Positions 33,435-41,184 of a stretch of 64,000 bases of DNA are shown here, one piece after another; position 1 is the stretch's first letter, and each line of letters begins with the position of its first letter. The position numbers and the translations under genes were made by a program. The notes under the pieces were generated by a model, which ran no database searches, was not told the DNA's origin, and worked only from the letters and a program-made list of their open reading frames with translations. Source of the stretch: Bacteroidales bacterium (GTDB taxonomy: Bacteria > Bacteroidota > Bacteroidia > Bacteroidales > UBA932); assembly GCA_017625725.1 (NCBI GenBank), contig JAGAKH010000023.1, positions 35,292-99,291 of the forward strand. Direction: 5' to 3'.

Positions 33435-35897
33435 TTATACTATGATGTCGTTCAATACTCCGGAAGCTGTCTGGTAAGCTCCCGCTCCTGCACCCTGCAC
33501 TACCAGCGGTGATGGATAGAATTCAGTCTTGATGATTGCCGAGTTGTCCGTGCCGCAGAGGTTGAACAGAGGGTGGGACTCGTCAATGTTCTCCAGACCG
33601 ATTCTGGCCTTGTAGCCGAGAGGAGAACTTTCGTCCTTTACAAGGGATGCTACAAATCTTTGTCTGAGACCCTTGTCGGCAGCTTCATGGTAGCGGGCTG
33701 CGAACATCTCTTCGTTTTCTGCCAGCATCTGATAGAATGCAGGCACCTTGCCTTCAAAGAACTCAGGTCCGAGGATAGGAGAAATCTCCACGTCAGCCTC
33801 GTCAAGCGGAACGCCGGCCTCGCGTGAGAGGATTATAAGCTTTCTGAGGACATCTCTTCCGCTCAGGTCAAGCCTTGGGTCCGGCTCTGTGTATCCGGCA
33901 TCCTGAGCCCTCTTTACGACTTCTGCAAATGTGCCGCCCTCTCCTCCACGGTAGGTGCTGAATATGTAATTCAATGTACCGCTGAGGACAGCTTCTATAC
34001 GAAGGATTTCATCTCCGCTGTTGACGCTGCGTGAGATTGACTCGAGGATCGGAAGTGCAGCTCCGACAGTCGTTTCGTACTTTAGCGAAGCTCCGTTGGC
34101 CAGGGCTGTCGCCTTAAGTTCCGCGTACTGTCTGTAAGGGGATGAGAACGTAATCTTGTTGCATGCTACGACTGAATATCCGTTCTTGAACAGATTCATG
34201 TATTTGTAGGCAATGTCTGATGAAGCCGTGCAGTCGACGAATACCGAATTCTCCAATGATGTCTTTGCAAGGGCTTCGAAATAAGCTTCGTCTGAAGAAC
34301 TGAGGCCGTTCTGCAGTGCCTCTTCCGCTTTGGAGAGGTCCAGGCCGTCGGGATCGATCACATATTTACGGCTGTTGGAAAGTCCGCAGATGTTGATCTT
34401 CTTTCCTGTCCTTGCTGCAATCTTTTCTCCGTTCTTGCGGATTATGTCGACAAGTGCCCTGCCCACTGTGCCGAATCCGGCGATAAAGACGTTGATGTCA
34501 CGAAGGGTGCTCTTTCCGAAGAACTCTTCATGTATATGCCTGATTGCTCCGTTGACCTCCTTTGAAGAAACGATCACCGAAATGTTTCGTTCCGAAGAAC
34601 CCTGTGCCGTAGCCCTGACAGTGATGCCATGTCTTCCCAACGCGGCGAGCATGCGGCCTGTGGCTCCGGTGTGGTTGAGGATGTCATCGCCCACAAGGCA
34701 GACGATGGAGAATCCTTTCTCCACCTTGAGAGGATTGAGCTTGCCGAGAGTTATCTCGTAGGCAAAGCATTTGTCAGCAGCCTCTCTGGCCTTTTCCGCA
34801 TCCTTTTCCGATACGGCGATACACATGGTATGCACGGATGAGGCCTGGGTGATGAGTATGATGTTTATATCGTTCTGGCTGAGAGTCTCGAAAAGACGGC
34901 TGGAGAAGCCTGGGATGCCTACCATTCCGCTGCCCTCAAGAGAAAGCAGGGCGATGTTGTCGGAGTTCGATATTCCGATGAGCTTGCTCTTGCTTCTTGG
35001 AGGATTCTTCTCGATGAGGGTTCCGAATGCTTCAGGGTCGAAGGTGTTCTTTACATAGATAGGAATGCCCTCGGCGACAACCGGTTGGATTGTAGGAGGG
35101 TAGATGACCTTGGCTCCGAAGTGTGAAAGTTCGAGTGCAGCCTTGTATGAGATATTGCTGATGGTACGAGCTGATGGTACAATCTTAGGATTTGATGTCA
35201 TCATTCCCGGAACATCTGTCCAGATTTCCATCACACGTGCCTTGCATCCGACTGCAAAGAGAGAAGCTGTGTAGTCTGAGCCTCCTCTTCCGAGGGTAGT
35301 CGTACGTCCGAGTTTGTCGGAAGCGATGAATCCTGGAACTACGAACAGCTGTGTGATGGCATTGTCTTCCACCATCTTGTTGACCTTGAAATATGTCTTC
35401 TGTATGTCCACCACATTCTTTCCGCTCTTTTCCACAGTGCGGATTATCTCTCTGGAGTCCATCCATTTCACTGCGATACCGATGGAAGCAAGCTTGGTCG
35501 CCAGAATCTTTGTAGACCACAGTTCTCCAAATCCCTGGATTGCATCAAGGCTGGCAGGGGAGAGCTCGCCAAGCAGACAGACTCCCTGGGCGATACCTCT
35601 GAGTGAATTGAAAAGTGAATCGCAGACCTCAATGGATTCCTCATGCTTCTCCAAAGGGAGGATTTCCCTTATGATCTGGTGGTGTTTCTTCTGAAGTTCG
35701 TCGATGAGGACCTTGTAGCTTTCGTCGCGGCTGGCAGCCAGATTTCCTATCTCGATGAGTGTGTCTGTGCATCCGCTTATGGCTGATGACACCAGGATTG
35801 TCCTGTCGCGGTCAACAGCCTTTGCCACGATGTCGACAACCTTGGACATATTGAGGGTATTGGCAACTGAAGTGCCTCCGAATTTAAGTACTTGCAT
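33435..35897 (-). CDS. thrA: Bifunctional aspartokinase/homoserine dehydrogenase
   Basis: An 820-residue fusion. The aspartokinase half (MQVLKFGGTSVANTLNM; TTLGRGGSDYTASLFA at about 200-215) phosphorylates aspartate; a middle ACT-type regulatory region (about 310-460, with LLSLEGSGMVGIPGFSSRLF) normally senses threonine; the homoserine dehydrogenase half begins at about 463 (VFIAGFGTVGRALVDII) and includes VVACNKITFSS, YETTVGAALPI and the LSGTLNYIFSTY/DPRLDLSGRDVLRKL substrate region. With asd it makes homoserine. Gap of 19 bases to metX and 15 to metY indicates one operon. Confidence 0.96.
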   Translation of the reverse strand: MQVLKFGGTSVANTLNMSKVVDIVAKAVDRDRTILVSSAISGCTDTLIEIGNLAASRDESYKVLIDELQKKHHQIIREILPLEKHEESIEVCDSLFNSLRGIAQGVCLLGELSPASLDAIQGFGELWSTKILATKLASIGIAVKWMDSREIIRTVEKSGKNVVDIQKTYFKVNKMVEDNAITQLFVVPGFIASDKLGRTTTLGRGGSDYTASLFAVGCKARVMEIWTDVPGMMTSNPKIVPSARTISNISYKAALELSHFGAKVIYPPTIQPVVAEGIPIYVKNTFDPEAFGTLIEKNPPRSKSKLIGISNSDNIALLSLEGSGMVGIPGFSSRLFETLSQNDINIILITQASSVHTMCIAVSEKDAEKAREAADKCFAYEITLGKLNPLKVEKGFSIVCLVGDDILNHTGATGRMLAALGRHGITVRATAQGSSERNISVIVSSKEVNGAIRHIHEEFFGKSTLRDINVFIAGFGTVGRALVDIIRKNGEKIAARTGKKINICGLSNSRKYVIDPDGLDLSKAEEALQNGLSSSDEAYFEALAKTSLENSVFVDCTASSDIAYKYMNLFKNGYSVVACNKITFSSPYRQYAELKATALANGASLKYETTVGAALPILESISRSVNSGDEILRIEAVLSGTLNYIFSTYRGGEGGTFAEVVKRAQDAGYTEPDPRLDLSGRDVLRKLIILSREAGVPLDEADVEISPILGPEFFEGKVPAFYQMLAENEEMFAARYHEAADKGLRQRFVASLVKDESSPLGYKARIGLENIDESHPLFNLCGTDNSAIIKTEFYPSPLVVQGAGAGAYQTASGVLNDIIV

Positions 35898-35916
35898 ATT
35901 GTGTGTCCGTTTTATT

Positions 35917-36939
35917 TCAAGGTAACAATGGTTCTATGATTGCTGTAAGCTGGTCATATTCAAGCAGGAAGCCGTCATGCCCGAATTTTGACGTCAGTTC
36001 GTGGTAGGTCGCTCCCGGAATATGTGAGGCTATCATCTTCTGCTCCTCGACAGGAAAAAGTCTGTCGCTGTCGATTCCTACGACCCTGGTGTTGCTCCTG
36101 ATTGTGCCGAGTGCAGCCTCAACTCCTCCACGTCCTCTTCCTACATTATTGCTGTCAGCTGAGCCGCAGAGATAATAATATGAATATGCGTCGAATCTGT
36201 CCGCCAGTTTTTTGCCCTGGTATCTCTGGTATGATGCGGCCCTGTCTGCAAACAGGCAGTCGACGTCCTGTTCGTATTGTGTGAGGTTATATCCTTCGTA
36301 GCTTCTGTATGAGATCAAGGCGATGCTTCTTGCACATTTGAGTCCGGCTTCTCCTCCTTTCAGACTTGCACATTCTCGGAAAGTAGGGTCAGCTTCAAGT
36401 GCAAGCCTCATTGATTCGTTGTACGCTGTCAGCCAAGGTGTTGTCCTGACTCCGCATGCTATCAGTACCAGCTTGTCTATCAGGTCCGGCTCCATAATGG
36501 CCCATTCTGCGGACTGGAATCCTCCTATCGAACCTCCGATCATAAGGTCGATCCTTTCAATTCCGAGGTGTCTGCGGACAAGGTCGTTGGCCCTGACAAT
36601 ATCCCTGACGGTAATCATCGGAAAGTCCAGATAATATGGCTTTCCTGTCTCAGGATTTATGCTTGACGGACCGGAAGATCCATATGGAGAGCCCAGCATG
36701 TTGGCACAGACCACAAAATATCTTTCTGTGTCAAAGAGCTTTCCTGGTCCGACAAGCTGTGGCCACCAGTCTTCTGCGTCTGAATTGGCCGTCAGTGCAT
36801 GGCAGATCCAGATGACTTTTCTCTCGTCATCCTTCTGCCAGCATCTTTCAGAAGTGTGGTAAGCAACCTTAAGCTCGCTTACACAGCCGCCGGCTTCAAA
36901 GTGAAAAGGTCCGTTATGTATGTATTCGTGTATGATCAT
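35917..36939 (-). CDS. metX: Homoserine O-acetyltransferase
   Basis: A 340-residue alpha/beta-hydrolase-fold enzyme that acetylates homoserine with acetyl-CoA for methionine synthesis. The ATG at 36939 gives MIIHEYIHNGPFHFEAGG, the expected N-terminus; upstream in-frame starts run through the -7 box and are rejected. Catalytic triad: Ser in MIGGSIGGFQSAEW (the usual GGSMGG here reads GGSIGG), Asp in VVGIDSDRLFPVEEQ, His in KFGHDGFLLEY. LGSPYGSSGPSSINPETG is typical of the family. First gene of metX-thrA-metY, preceded by a structured leader. Succinyl specificity is possible in some relatives. Confidence 0.93.
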   Translation of the reverse strand: MIIHEYIHNGPFHFEAGGCVSELKVAYHTSERCWQKDDERKVIWICHALTANSDAEDWWPQLVGPGKLFDTERYFVVCANMLGSPYGSSGPSSINPETGKPYYLDFPMITVRDIVRANDLVRRHLGIERIDLMIGGSIGGFQSAEWAIMEPDLIDKLVLIACGVRTTPWLTAYNESMRLALEADPTFRECASLKGGEAGLKCARSIALISYRSYEGYNLTQYEQDVDCLFADRAASYQRYQGKKLADRFDAYSYYYLCGSADSNNVGRGRGGVEAALGTIRSNTRVVGIDSDRLFPVEEQKMIASHIPGATYHELTSKFGHDGFLLEYDQLTAIIEPLLP

Positions 36940-36963
36940 CCTATACCTTTCTGAAAAAACGTG

Positions 36964-36971
36964 CAAAGATA
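36964..36971 (-). promoter_or_regulatory. metX: -7 box close to metX
   Basis: Minus-strand TATCTTTG matches TAnnTTTG, 25 bases before the metX ATG. No TTG at the usual spacing, so it may be a secondary promoter to the one implied upstream of the leader hairpins. Confidence 0.5.
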
Positions 36972-36994
36972 CGTAATATATTGATAATCTGATT

Positions 36995-37054
36995 AAAAAA
37001 ATGCACTCATTCATATCCCCTGAAACAAGTGCATTGATTTTGCAGGGATGCAAA
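36995..37054 (-). promoter_or_regulatory. Tandem stem-loops and U7 in the metX leader (attenuator-like)
   Basis: On the minus strand, TTTGCA/TGCAAA arms (37039-37054) precede AATGCACT/AGTGCATT arms (37000-37035), followed at once by seven T (plus 36995-37001). A near-consensus promoter (TTG, 20 bases, CAACTTTG) lies just upstream. The order hairpin, hairpin, U-run before a methionine operon resembles transcription attenuation; it does not match SAM riboswitch patterns I know. Confidence 0.4.
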
Positions 37055-37084
37055 GTTGTAATTTTTGATCATGATGTACAATAG

Positions 37085-37117
37085 TTTGGAGAAATTCGGA
37101 AAAATATTCTATTTTTG
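37085..37117 (+). promoter_or_regulatory. Promoter of the Lrp-type gene
   Basis: TTTG (37085-37088) and TATTTTTG (37110-37117) with 21 bases between; slightly wide spacing. The ATG at 37172 lies 54 bases downstream. Confidence 0.5.
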
Positions 37118-37171
37118 TTAAAATTACCACATAATAAAGAAAAATATTCTATAAAAAACGCAAATTACAGA

Positions 37172-37645
37172 ATGGTTGATTTTTTAGATCATATAGATGT
37201 CCTTATTCTTAAGGAACTTCAGAAGGATGCCAAGCTTACGACAAAGGAACTTGCGGCGAAAGTGAATCTTTCTCCTTCTCCGACATTCGAAAGACAGAAA
37301 CGTCTTGAAAGGGAGGGCTACATCAAGAGATATGTGGCAGTCGTGGACCCGATAAAGACAGGAAACGGCATCATGGTGCTATGCAACGTGAGCCTCAAGC
37401 ACCATAGCAAGGAATACAGTCGTCAGTTCACATCGGTCATAGCTGATATTGACGAGGTTGTGGAATGTTTCAACACATCGGGAGACTATGATTATATGCT
37501 TAAGATATATGCCCGTGACATGAGGCATTATCAGGATCTTGTCCTCGGTACCTTCGGCGAATTGGACTGTATCGGATCTCTGCACAGTATCTTTGTGATC
37601 GGAGAGGTGAAGAACACTGGTGAAATATGTATCTTTGCATCCTGA
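37172..37645 (+). CDS. Lrp/AsnC-family transcriptional regulator
   Basis: A 157-residue regulator. Start at 37172 (MVDFLDHIDVLILKELQ) is where family homology begins; a start at 37115 would lie within the -7 box. An N-terminal helix-turn-helix (KLTTKELAAKVNLSPSPTF then ERQKRLEREGYIKRY) is followed by the RAM effector domain (VVECFNTSGDYDYMLKIYA). It is divergent from metX, so control of the methionine/homoserine genes by an amino acid is plausible. It is followed after 18 bases by the SLC13 permease gene. Confidence 0.9.
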   Translation: MVDFLDHIDVLILKELQKDAKLTTKELAAKVNLSPSPTFERQKRLEREGYIKRYVAVVDPIKTGNGIMVLCNVSLKHHSKEYSRQFTSVIADIDEVVECFNTSGDYDYMLKIYARDMRHYQDLVLGTFGELDCIGSLHSIFVIGEVKNTGEICIFAS

Positions 37646-37663
37646 TAAACCGGATTTTTGAAT

Positions 37664-39523
37664 ATGATTGCAACACTTATAATACTTATTGTTTCCGCAA
37701 TCCTTTTTGTAAGCGGAAAGGTAAGGTCTGATCTGGTCGCTATATGTGCCTTGCTGGCACTGCTGCTCTGTCAGGTCCTTACACCGGAAGAAGGTCTTTC
37801 TGGTTTTTCCAATACTACCGTCATAATGATGATCGGCCTTTTCGTCGTCGGAGGTGGTATTTTCCAGACTGGACTTGCCAAGATGATAGGCAGCAAGGTG
37901 ATGACGCTGGCAGGAGACAGCGAGACGCGTATGTTCCTTCTGGTCATGCTTGTTACAGGTACGATAGGGGCATTTGTCAGCAACACAGGTACGGTTGCCC
38001 TTATGCTCCCGATTGTGGTGAGCATGGTGGCAAGTGCAGGACGTTCACCAAGACGTTTCCTCATGCCGCTTGCCTTCGCAAGCAGCATGGGAGGAATGAT
38101 GACTCTTATCGGTACCCCTCCCAACCTTATAGTCAGCGACACTCTTCAAAGTGCCGGATATGAGCCACTCTCATTCTTCTCCTTTCTGCCGGTAGGCCTT
38201 ATAATCCTGACGGTTGGCATAATTGTTCTGCTTCCTTTGACGAAGCTTCTCGCACCGAAAGAAAAGACAGAGGACAAGAAGAAGACAGGCAAGTCCCTCA
38301 AGGACCTGGTGAAGGAATATGGCATTGCTTCTTCTCTGTTCAGGGTGCATATAAATGATGAAAAATCACCAGCTATAGGTAAGACGGTTGTGGACCTTGA
38401 TGTTTATAGGAAATACGGAATCAATGTTCTGGAGCTGCGTCGCAGTGTCGGCCCGAACCGTTTTGTCAGGACAGTTAACCAGAAGCTGGCTTCTTCGGAT
38501 GCCGTGCTGTCAGCCGGTGACGTGCTTTATCTTTCGGGAGATCCGGAGATGATAGAGAAGTTTGCAGTGGATTATGATCTGCGTCTTCTGGATGTTCATA
38601 CTGATGAGATCACAGGAAGTTCTTCCAATGCATCACTTGACTTTTTTGACATAGGAGTAGCCGAAATACTTATAATGCCGACATCCTCGATGATAAACAG
38701 GAAGATAAAGGACCTGGAGTTCAGAAGCAAGTTCAATGTTAATGTGTTGGGTGTCAGGAGGAAAAACGATTATATCCTTCAGGACCTTGGCCAGGTGAAG
38801 GTAAATGAGGGGGATGTGCTTCTGGTTCAGGGTGCATGGTCCGACATTGCTCTTATGAAGAAGGAGTCCTCCAACTGGGTGGTTCTGGGAGAGCCTCTTC
38901 AGGAAGCATCAAAGGTGACTCTTGATTATAAGGCACCGGTGGCAGCGGCAATCATGATAGCCATGATTGTAATGATGGTGGTCGAGTCCATTCCTGTTGC
39001 TCCGGTGACTTCCGTTCTTCTTGCTGCGATCCTGATGGTAATGACTGGATGTGTCAGAAGCATGGAGGCTGCCTACAAGACCATAAACTGGCAGACCATT
39101 GTCCTGTTTGCCGCCATGCTGCCTATGTCGATCGCTTTGGAAAAGACGGGTGTGTCTGCTATGATTTCCCAAAGCATAGTGGGAGTCCTCGGTGACAGCG
39201 GCCCTAGAGTCCTTCTTGCCGGAATCTATGCTGTGACATCCCTCATGACAATCTTCATCAGCAACACAGTTACGGCTGTCCTTATGGCTCCTATCGCCCT
39301 TCAGTGTGCCCTGCAGATAGGTGTTAGCCCTGTACCTTTTATGTTTGCAGTGACTGTCGCGGCGAGTATGTGTCTTGCCTCGCCTTTCTCCACTCCGCCT
39401 AATGCCCTGGTGATGTCGGCCGGACAGTATACCTTCATGGATTATATAAAGGTGGGACTTCCGCTTCAGATTTTATATGGAGTGGTGATGGTCATTGTCC
39501 TTCCTATGCTGTTCCCTTTTTAG
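37664..39523 (+). CDS. SLC13/DASS-type anion permease with two RCK (TrkA-C) domains
   Basis: A 619-residue inner-membrane transporter. Start at ATG 37664 (MIATLIILIVSAILFVSGK); a TTG six bases upstream is less likely. Two membrane halves, each with the divalent-anion/sodium symporter signature (GAFVSNTGTVALMLPIVV and GTPPNLIVSD; then IFISNTVTAVLMAPIAL and PFSTPPNALVMSAG), flank a soluble insert (about 200-390) with two TrkA-C-like domains. This layout is common for putative sulfate/carboxylate carriers. Adjacent sulfur amino acid genes make sulfate or a sulfur compound attractive, but this is inference. Confidence 0.85.
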   Translation: MIATLIILIVSAILFVSGKVRSDLVAICALLALLLCQVLTPEEGLSGFSNTTVIMMIGLFVVGGGIFQTGLAKMIGSKVMTLAGDSETRMFLLVMLVTGTIGAFVSNTGTVALMLPIVVSMVASAGRSPRRFLMPLAFASSMGGMMTLIGTPPNLIVSDTLQSAGYEPLSFFSFLPVGLIILTVGIIVLLPLTKLLAPKEKTEDKKKTGKSLKDLVKEYGIASSLFRVHINDEKSPAIGKTVVDLDVYRKYGINVLELRRSVGPNRFVRTVNQKLASSDAVLSAGDVLYLSGDPEMIEKFAVDYDLRLLDVHTDEITGSSSNASLDFFDIGVAEILIMPTSSMINRKIKDLEFRSKFNVNVLGVRRKNDYILQDLGQVKVNEGDVLLVQGAWSDIALMKKESSNWVVLGEPLQEASKVTLDYKAPVAAAIMIAMIVMMVVESIPVAPVTSVLLAAILMVMTGCVRSMEAAYKTINWQTIVLFAAMLPMSIALEKTGVSAMISQSIVGVLGDSGPRVLLAGIYAVTSLMTIFISNTVTAVLMAPIALQCALQIGVSPVPFMFAVTVAASMCLASPFSTPPNALVMSAGQYTFMDYIKVGLPLQILYGVVMVIVLPMLFPF

Positions 39524-39549
39524 GAGATGGTAAGCTGTGAATGACTTAT

Positions 39550-39584
39550 ACCTCTTGAATATCATTCTGTTCAAGAGGTTTTTT
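39550..39584 (+). terminator. Intrinsic terminator after SLC13 gene
   Basis: Perfect 10-base arms ACCTCTTGAA (39550-39559) and TTCAAGAGGT (39570-39579) with a 10-base loop, followed by a run of T to 39584. Confidence 0.92.
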
Positions 39585-39635
39585 CTATTCCGAGGTAGGG
39601 GAGGTGGAAAGAAATACGTTCTTAATATGTGACAT

Positions 39636-40187
39636 ATGCTTAATAAGCCGGAAATGAATATATCAACCTTGAATGAGACGACCTTTGAAGACTTGTTCTA
39701 TGAATATTCTCCAAGACTTGTCAACTATGCCAGGCATTTTCTTCAGGATGAATATGCGGCAGAGGAACTGGTTCAGGAGACATTCATAAAACTCTGGGAA
39801 AAATACCGGGGACGCACATCTTCAACATGGCCATCGCTGATCTTTACCATGCTACGTAACGGTTGCATGGACAGGCTTCGCAGTCTCAGTGCAAGAAAAG
39901 GACTGACATTTTCGGAATCTATCGGGGACCTTTGTGATGAAGGTCTGTACCGCTTGGAGTTTTTAGCCGGCTCTACATCCGATGGAAAGACTCTCTACGA
40001 TGAGCTGATGCGGAATCTTAACGAAAAGGTTGACTCCTTGCCTCCTCGATGTCGCGAGGTCTTCATCATGAGCCGTCAGGAAGGAAAGACCAACAGGGAA
40101 ATATCCAAGGCCCTGGGCATATCGGAAAAAGCAGTGGAGAAGCATATTACAAAGGCACTCAAGGTTATGGACGAAATTACAAGATGA
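39636..40187 (+). CDS. ECF sigma-70 factor (Bacteroides expansion family type)
   Basis: A 183-residue extracytoplasmic-function sigma factor: region 2 (FEDLFYEYSPRLVNYARHFL, AAEELVQETFIKLWEKY) and region 4 (VDSLPPRCREVFIMSRQEGK, NREISKALGISEKAVEKHI). A second ATG at 39654 is an alternative start. Its stop overlaps the FecR start (ATGA at 40184-40187), so the two are translationally coupled. Together with FecR and the STN-bearing SusC it forms the trans-envelope switch used in Bacteroides mainly for host-glycan loci; it should direct transcription of the susC operon. Confidence 0.92.
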   Translation: MLNKPEMNISTLNETTFEDLFYEYSPRLVNYARHFLQDEYAAEELVQETFIKLWEKYRGRTSSTWPSLIFTMLRNGCMDRLRSLSARKGLTFSESIGDLCDEGLYRLEFLAGSTSDGKTLYDELMRNLNEKVDSLPPRCREVFIMSRQEGKTNREISKALGISEKAVEKHITKALKVMDEITR

Positions 40188-41146
40188 ATATGAATGATAT
40201 AAAAGATCTTTGTTTCAAGTATTTAGGCGGAACTTCGGAGGTTGAAGAGGAGAGGGTTGTCCTGACTTTCATAAAGGAATCTGAAGGCAACAGACTTCTT
40301 TTTGAGGAATGGAAGAGGGAGTGGAAGCAGCAGACTCCGGAATATTCCCAGGTCTTCTCCTTTGGAAAGGTGAAGAATGAAATCCGCAGACGTGAAAAAG
40401 CGAGAAACAGAAAGCTGATGTTATGCTCTGCAGCTGCAGCCGCAGCAATGCTTCTGATTGGAGGACTGGCTGTGCTTTCCATCAATAGAGAGGTCGAGGT
40501 GCCGGAAAACTGTATAGTAAGGACAGGGTACAACGAGAAGACCCAGGTCACTCTTCCGGACAATTCCGTAGTCTGGCTGAATGCCGGATCTTCCTTGAGC
40601 TATTGTGAGGACTTCATAGCCGACACCAGGGAGGTGAGTCTTGTCGGGGAGGCATATTTCGATGTTGTGAAGATGCCGGATTCCCCATTCATTGTCCATA
40701 TCTCAGGAAGTGACATCACGGTCAAGGGAACCAGATTCAATGTGACAGCCTACAGCAATGAAGCCGAGGTTTCGACTTCGCTGATCGAAGGATCCATAGT
40801 CTTTGCTTCCGAAAAGGTTTCTGTTGAGATGATACCTGGAGAACAGCTTGTATATAATGTGTATACGGAGGATATCACAAAGACAAAGACCGACACCCGG
40901 CCGAGCATATCTTGGGTGAACGGCAAGCTTGACTATGCATCGATTTCCCTTCAGAAACTTCTTGAAAGGCTGTCTTCGCTCTATGGCGTAGAATTCCGCT
41001 ACACACCTATCAAATACAAGAACCGTGAGTTCCGTATAAAACTGAATGACAGTGAGCCTATAGATGACATCCTGAATGCGATTTCTGTGATTCTTCCAAT
41101 CGATTATGTGATAGAAGGCAACGTCATAACTGTCACAGAATCCTGA
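40184..41146 (+). CDS. FecR-type anti-sigma factor
   Basis: A 320-residue single-span membrane protein. The start at 40184 (MNMNDIKDLCFKYLGG) overlaps the sigma stop by four bases. A cytosolic N-terminal region (1-75), one membrane helix (LMLCSAAAAAAMLLIGGLAVL, 21 residues at about 75-95; core AAAAMLLIGG) and a periplasmic FecR domain (VTLPDNSVVWLNAGSSLSY, VSLVGEAYFDVVK, ITVKGTRFNVTAYS) and a C-terminal STN-contacting domain (LLERLSSLYGVEFRYTP, ILNAISVILPIDYVIEGNVI) are seen. It should hold the ECF factor until SusC signals substrate arrival. Confidence 0.92.
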   Translation: MNMNDIKDLCFKYLGGTSEVEEERVVLTFIKESEGNRLLFEEWKREWKQQTPEYSQVFSFGKVKNEIRRREKARNRKLMLCSAAAAAAMLLIGGLAVLSINREVEVPENCIVRTGYNEKTQVTLPDNSVVWLNAGSSLSYCEDFIADTREVSLVGEAYFDVVKMPDSPFIVHISGSDITVKGTRFNVTAYSNEAEVSTSLIEGSIVFASEKVSVEMIPGEQLVYNVYTEDITKTKTDTRPSISWVNGKLDYASISLQKLLERLSSLYGVEFRYTPIKYKNREFRIKLNDSEPIDDILNAISVILPIDYVIEGNVITVTES

Positions 41147-41184
41147 GTTACCTGAAATAACCATATTAATTAATAATACAACTG

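Noticed and set aside
35917-37053. Longer metX reading with 38 extra N-terminal residues
   Set aside because: The extension is translated from the promoter and leader hairpin DNA; family homology begins at the ATG at 36939.
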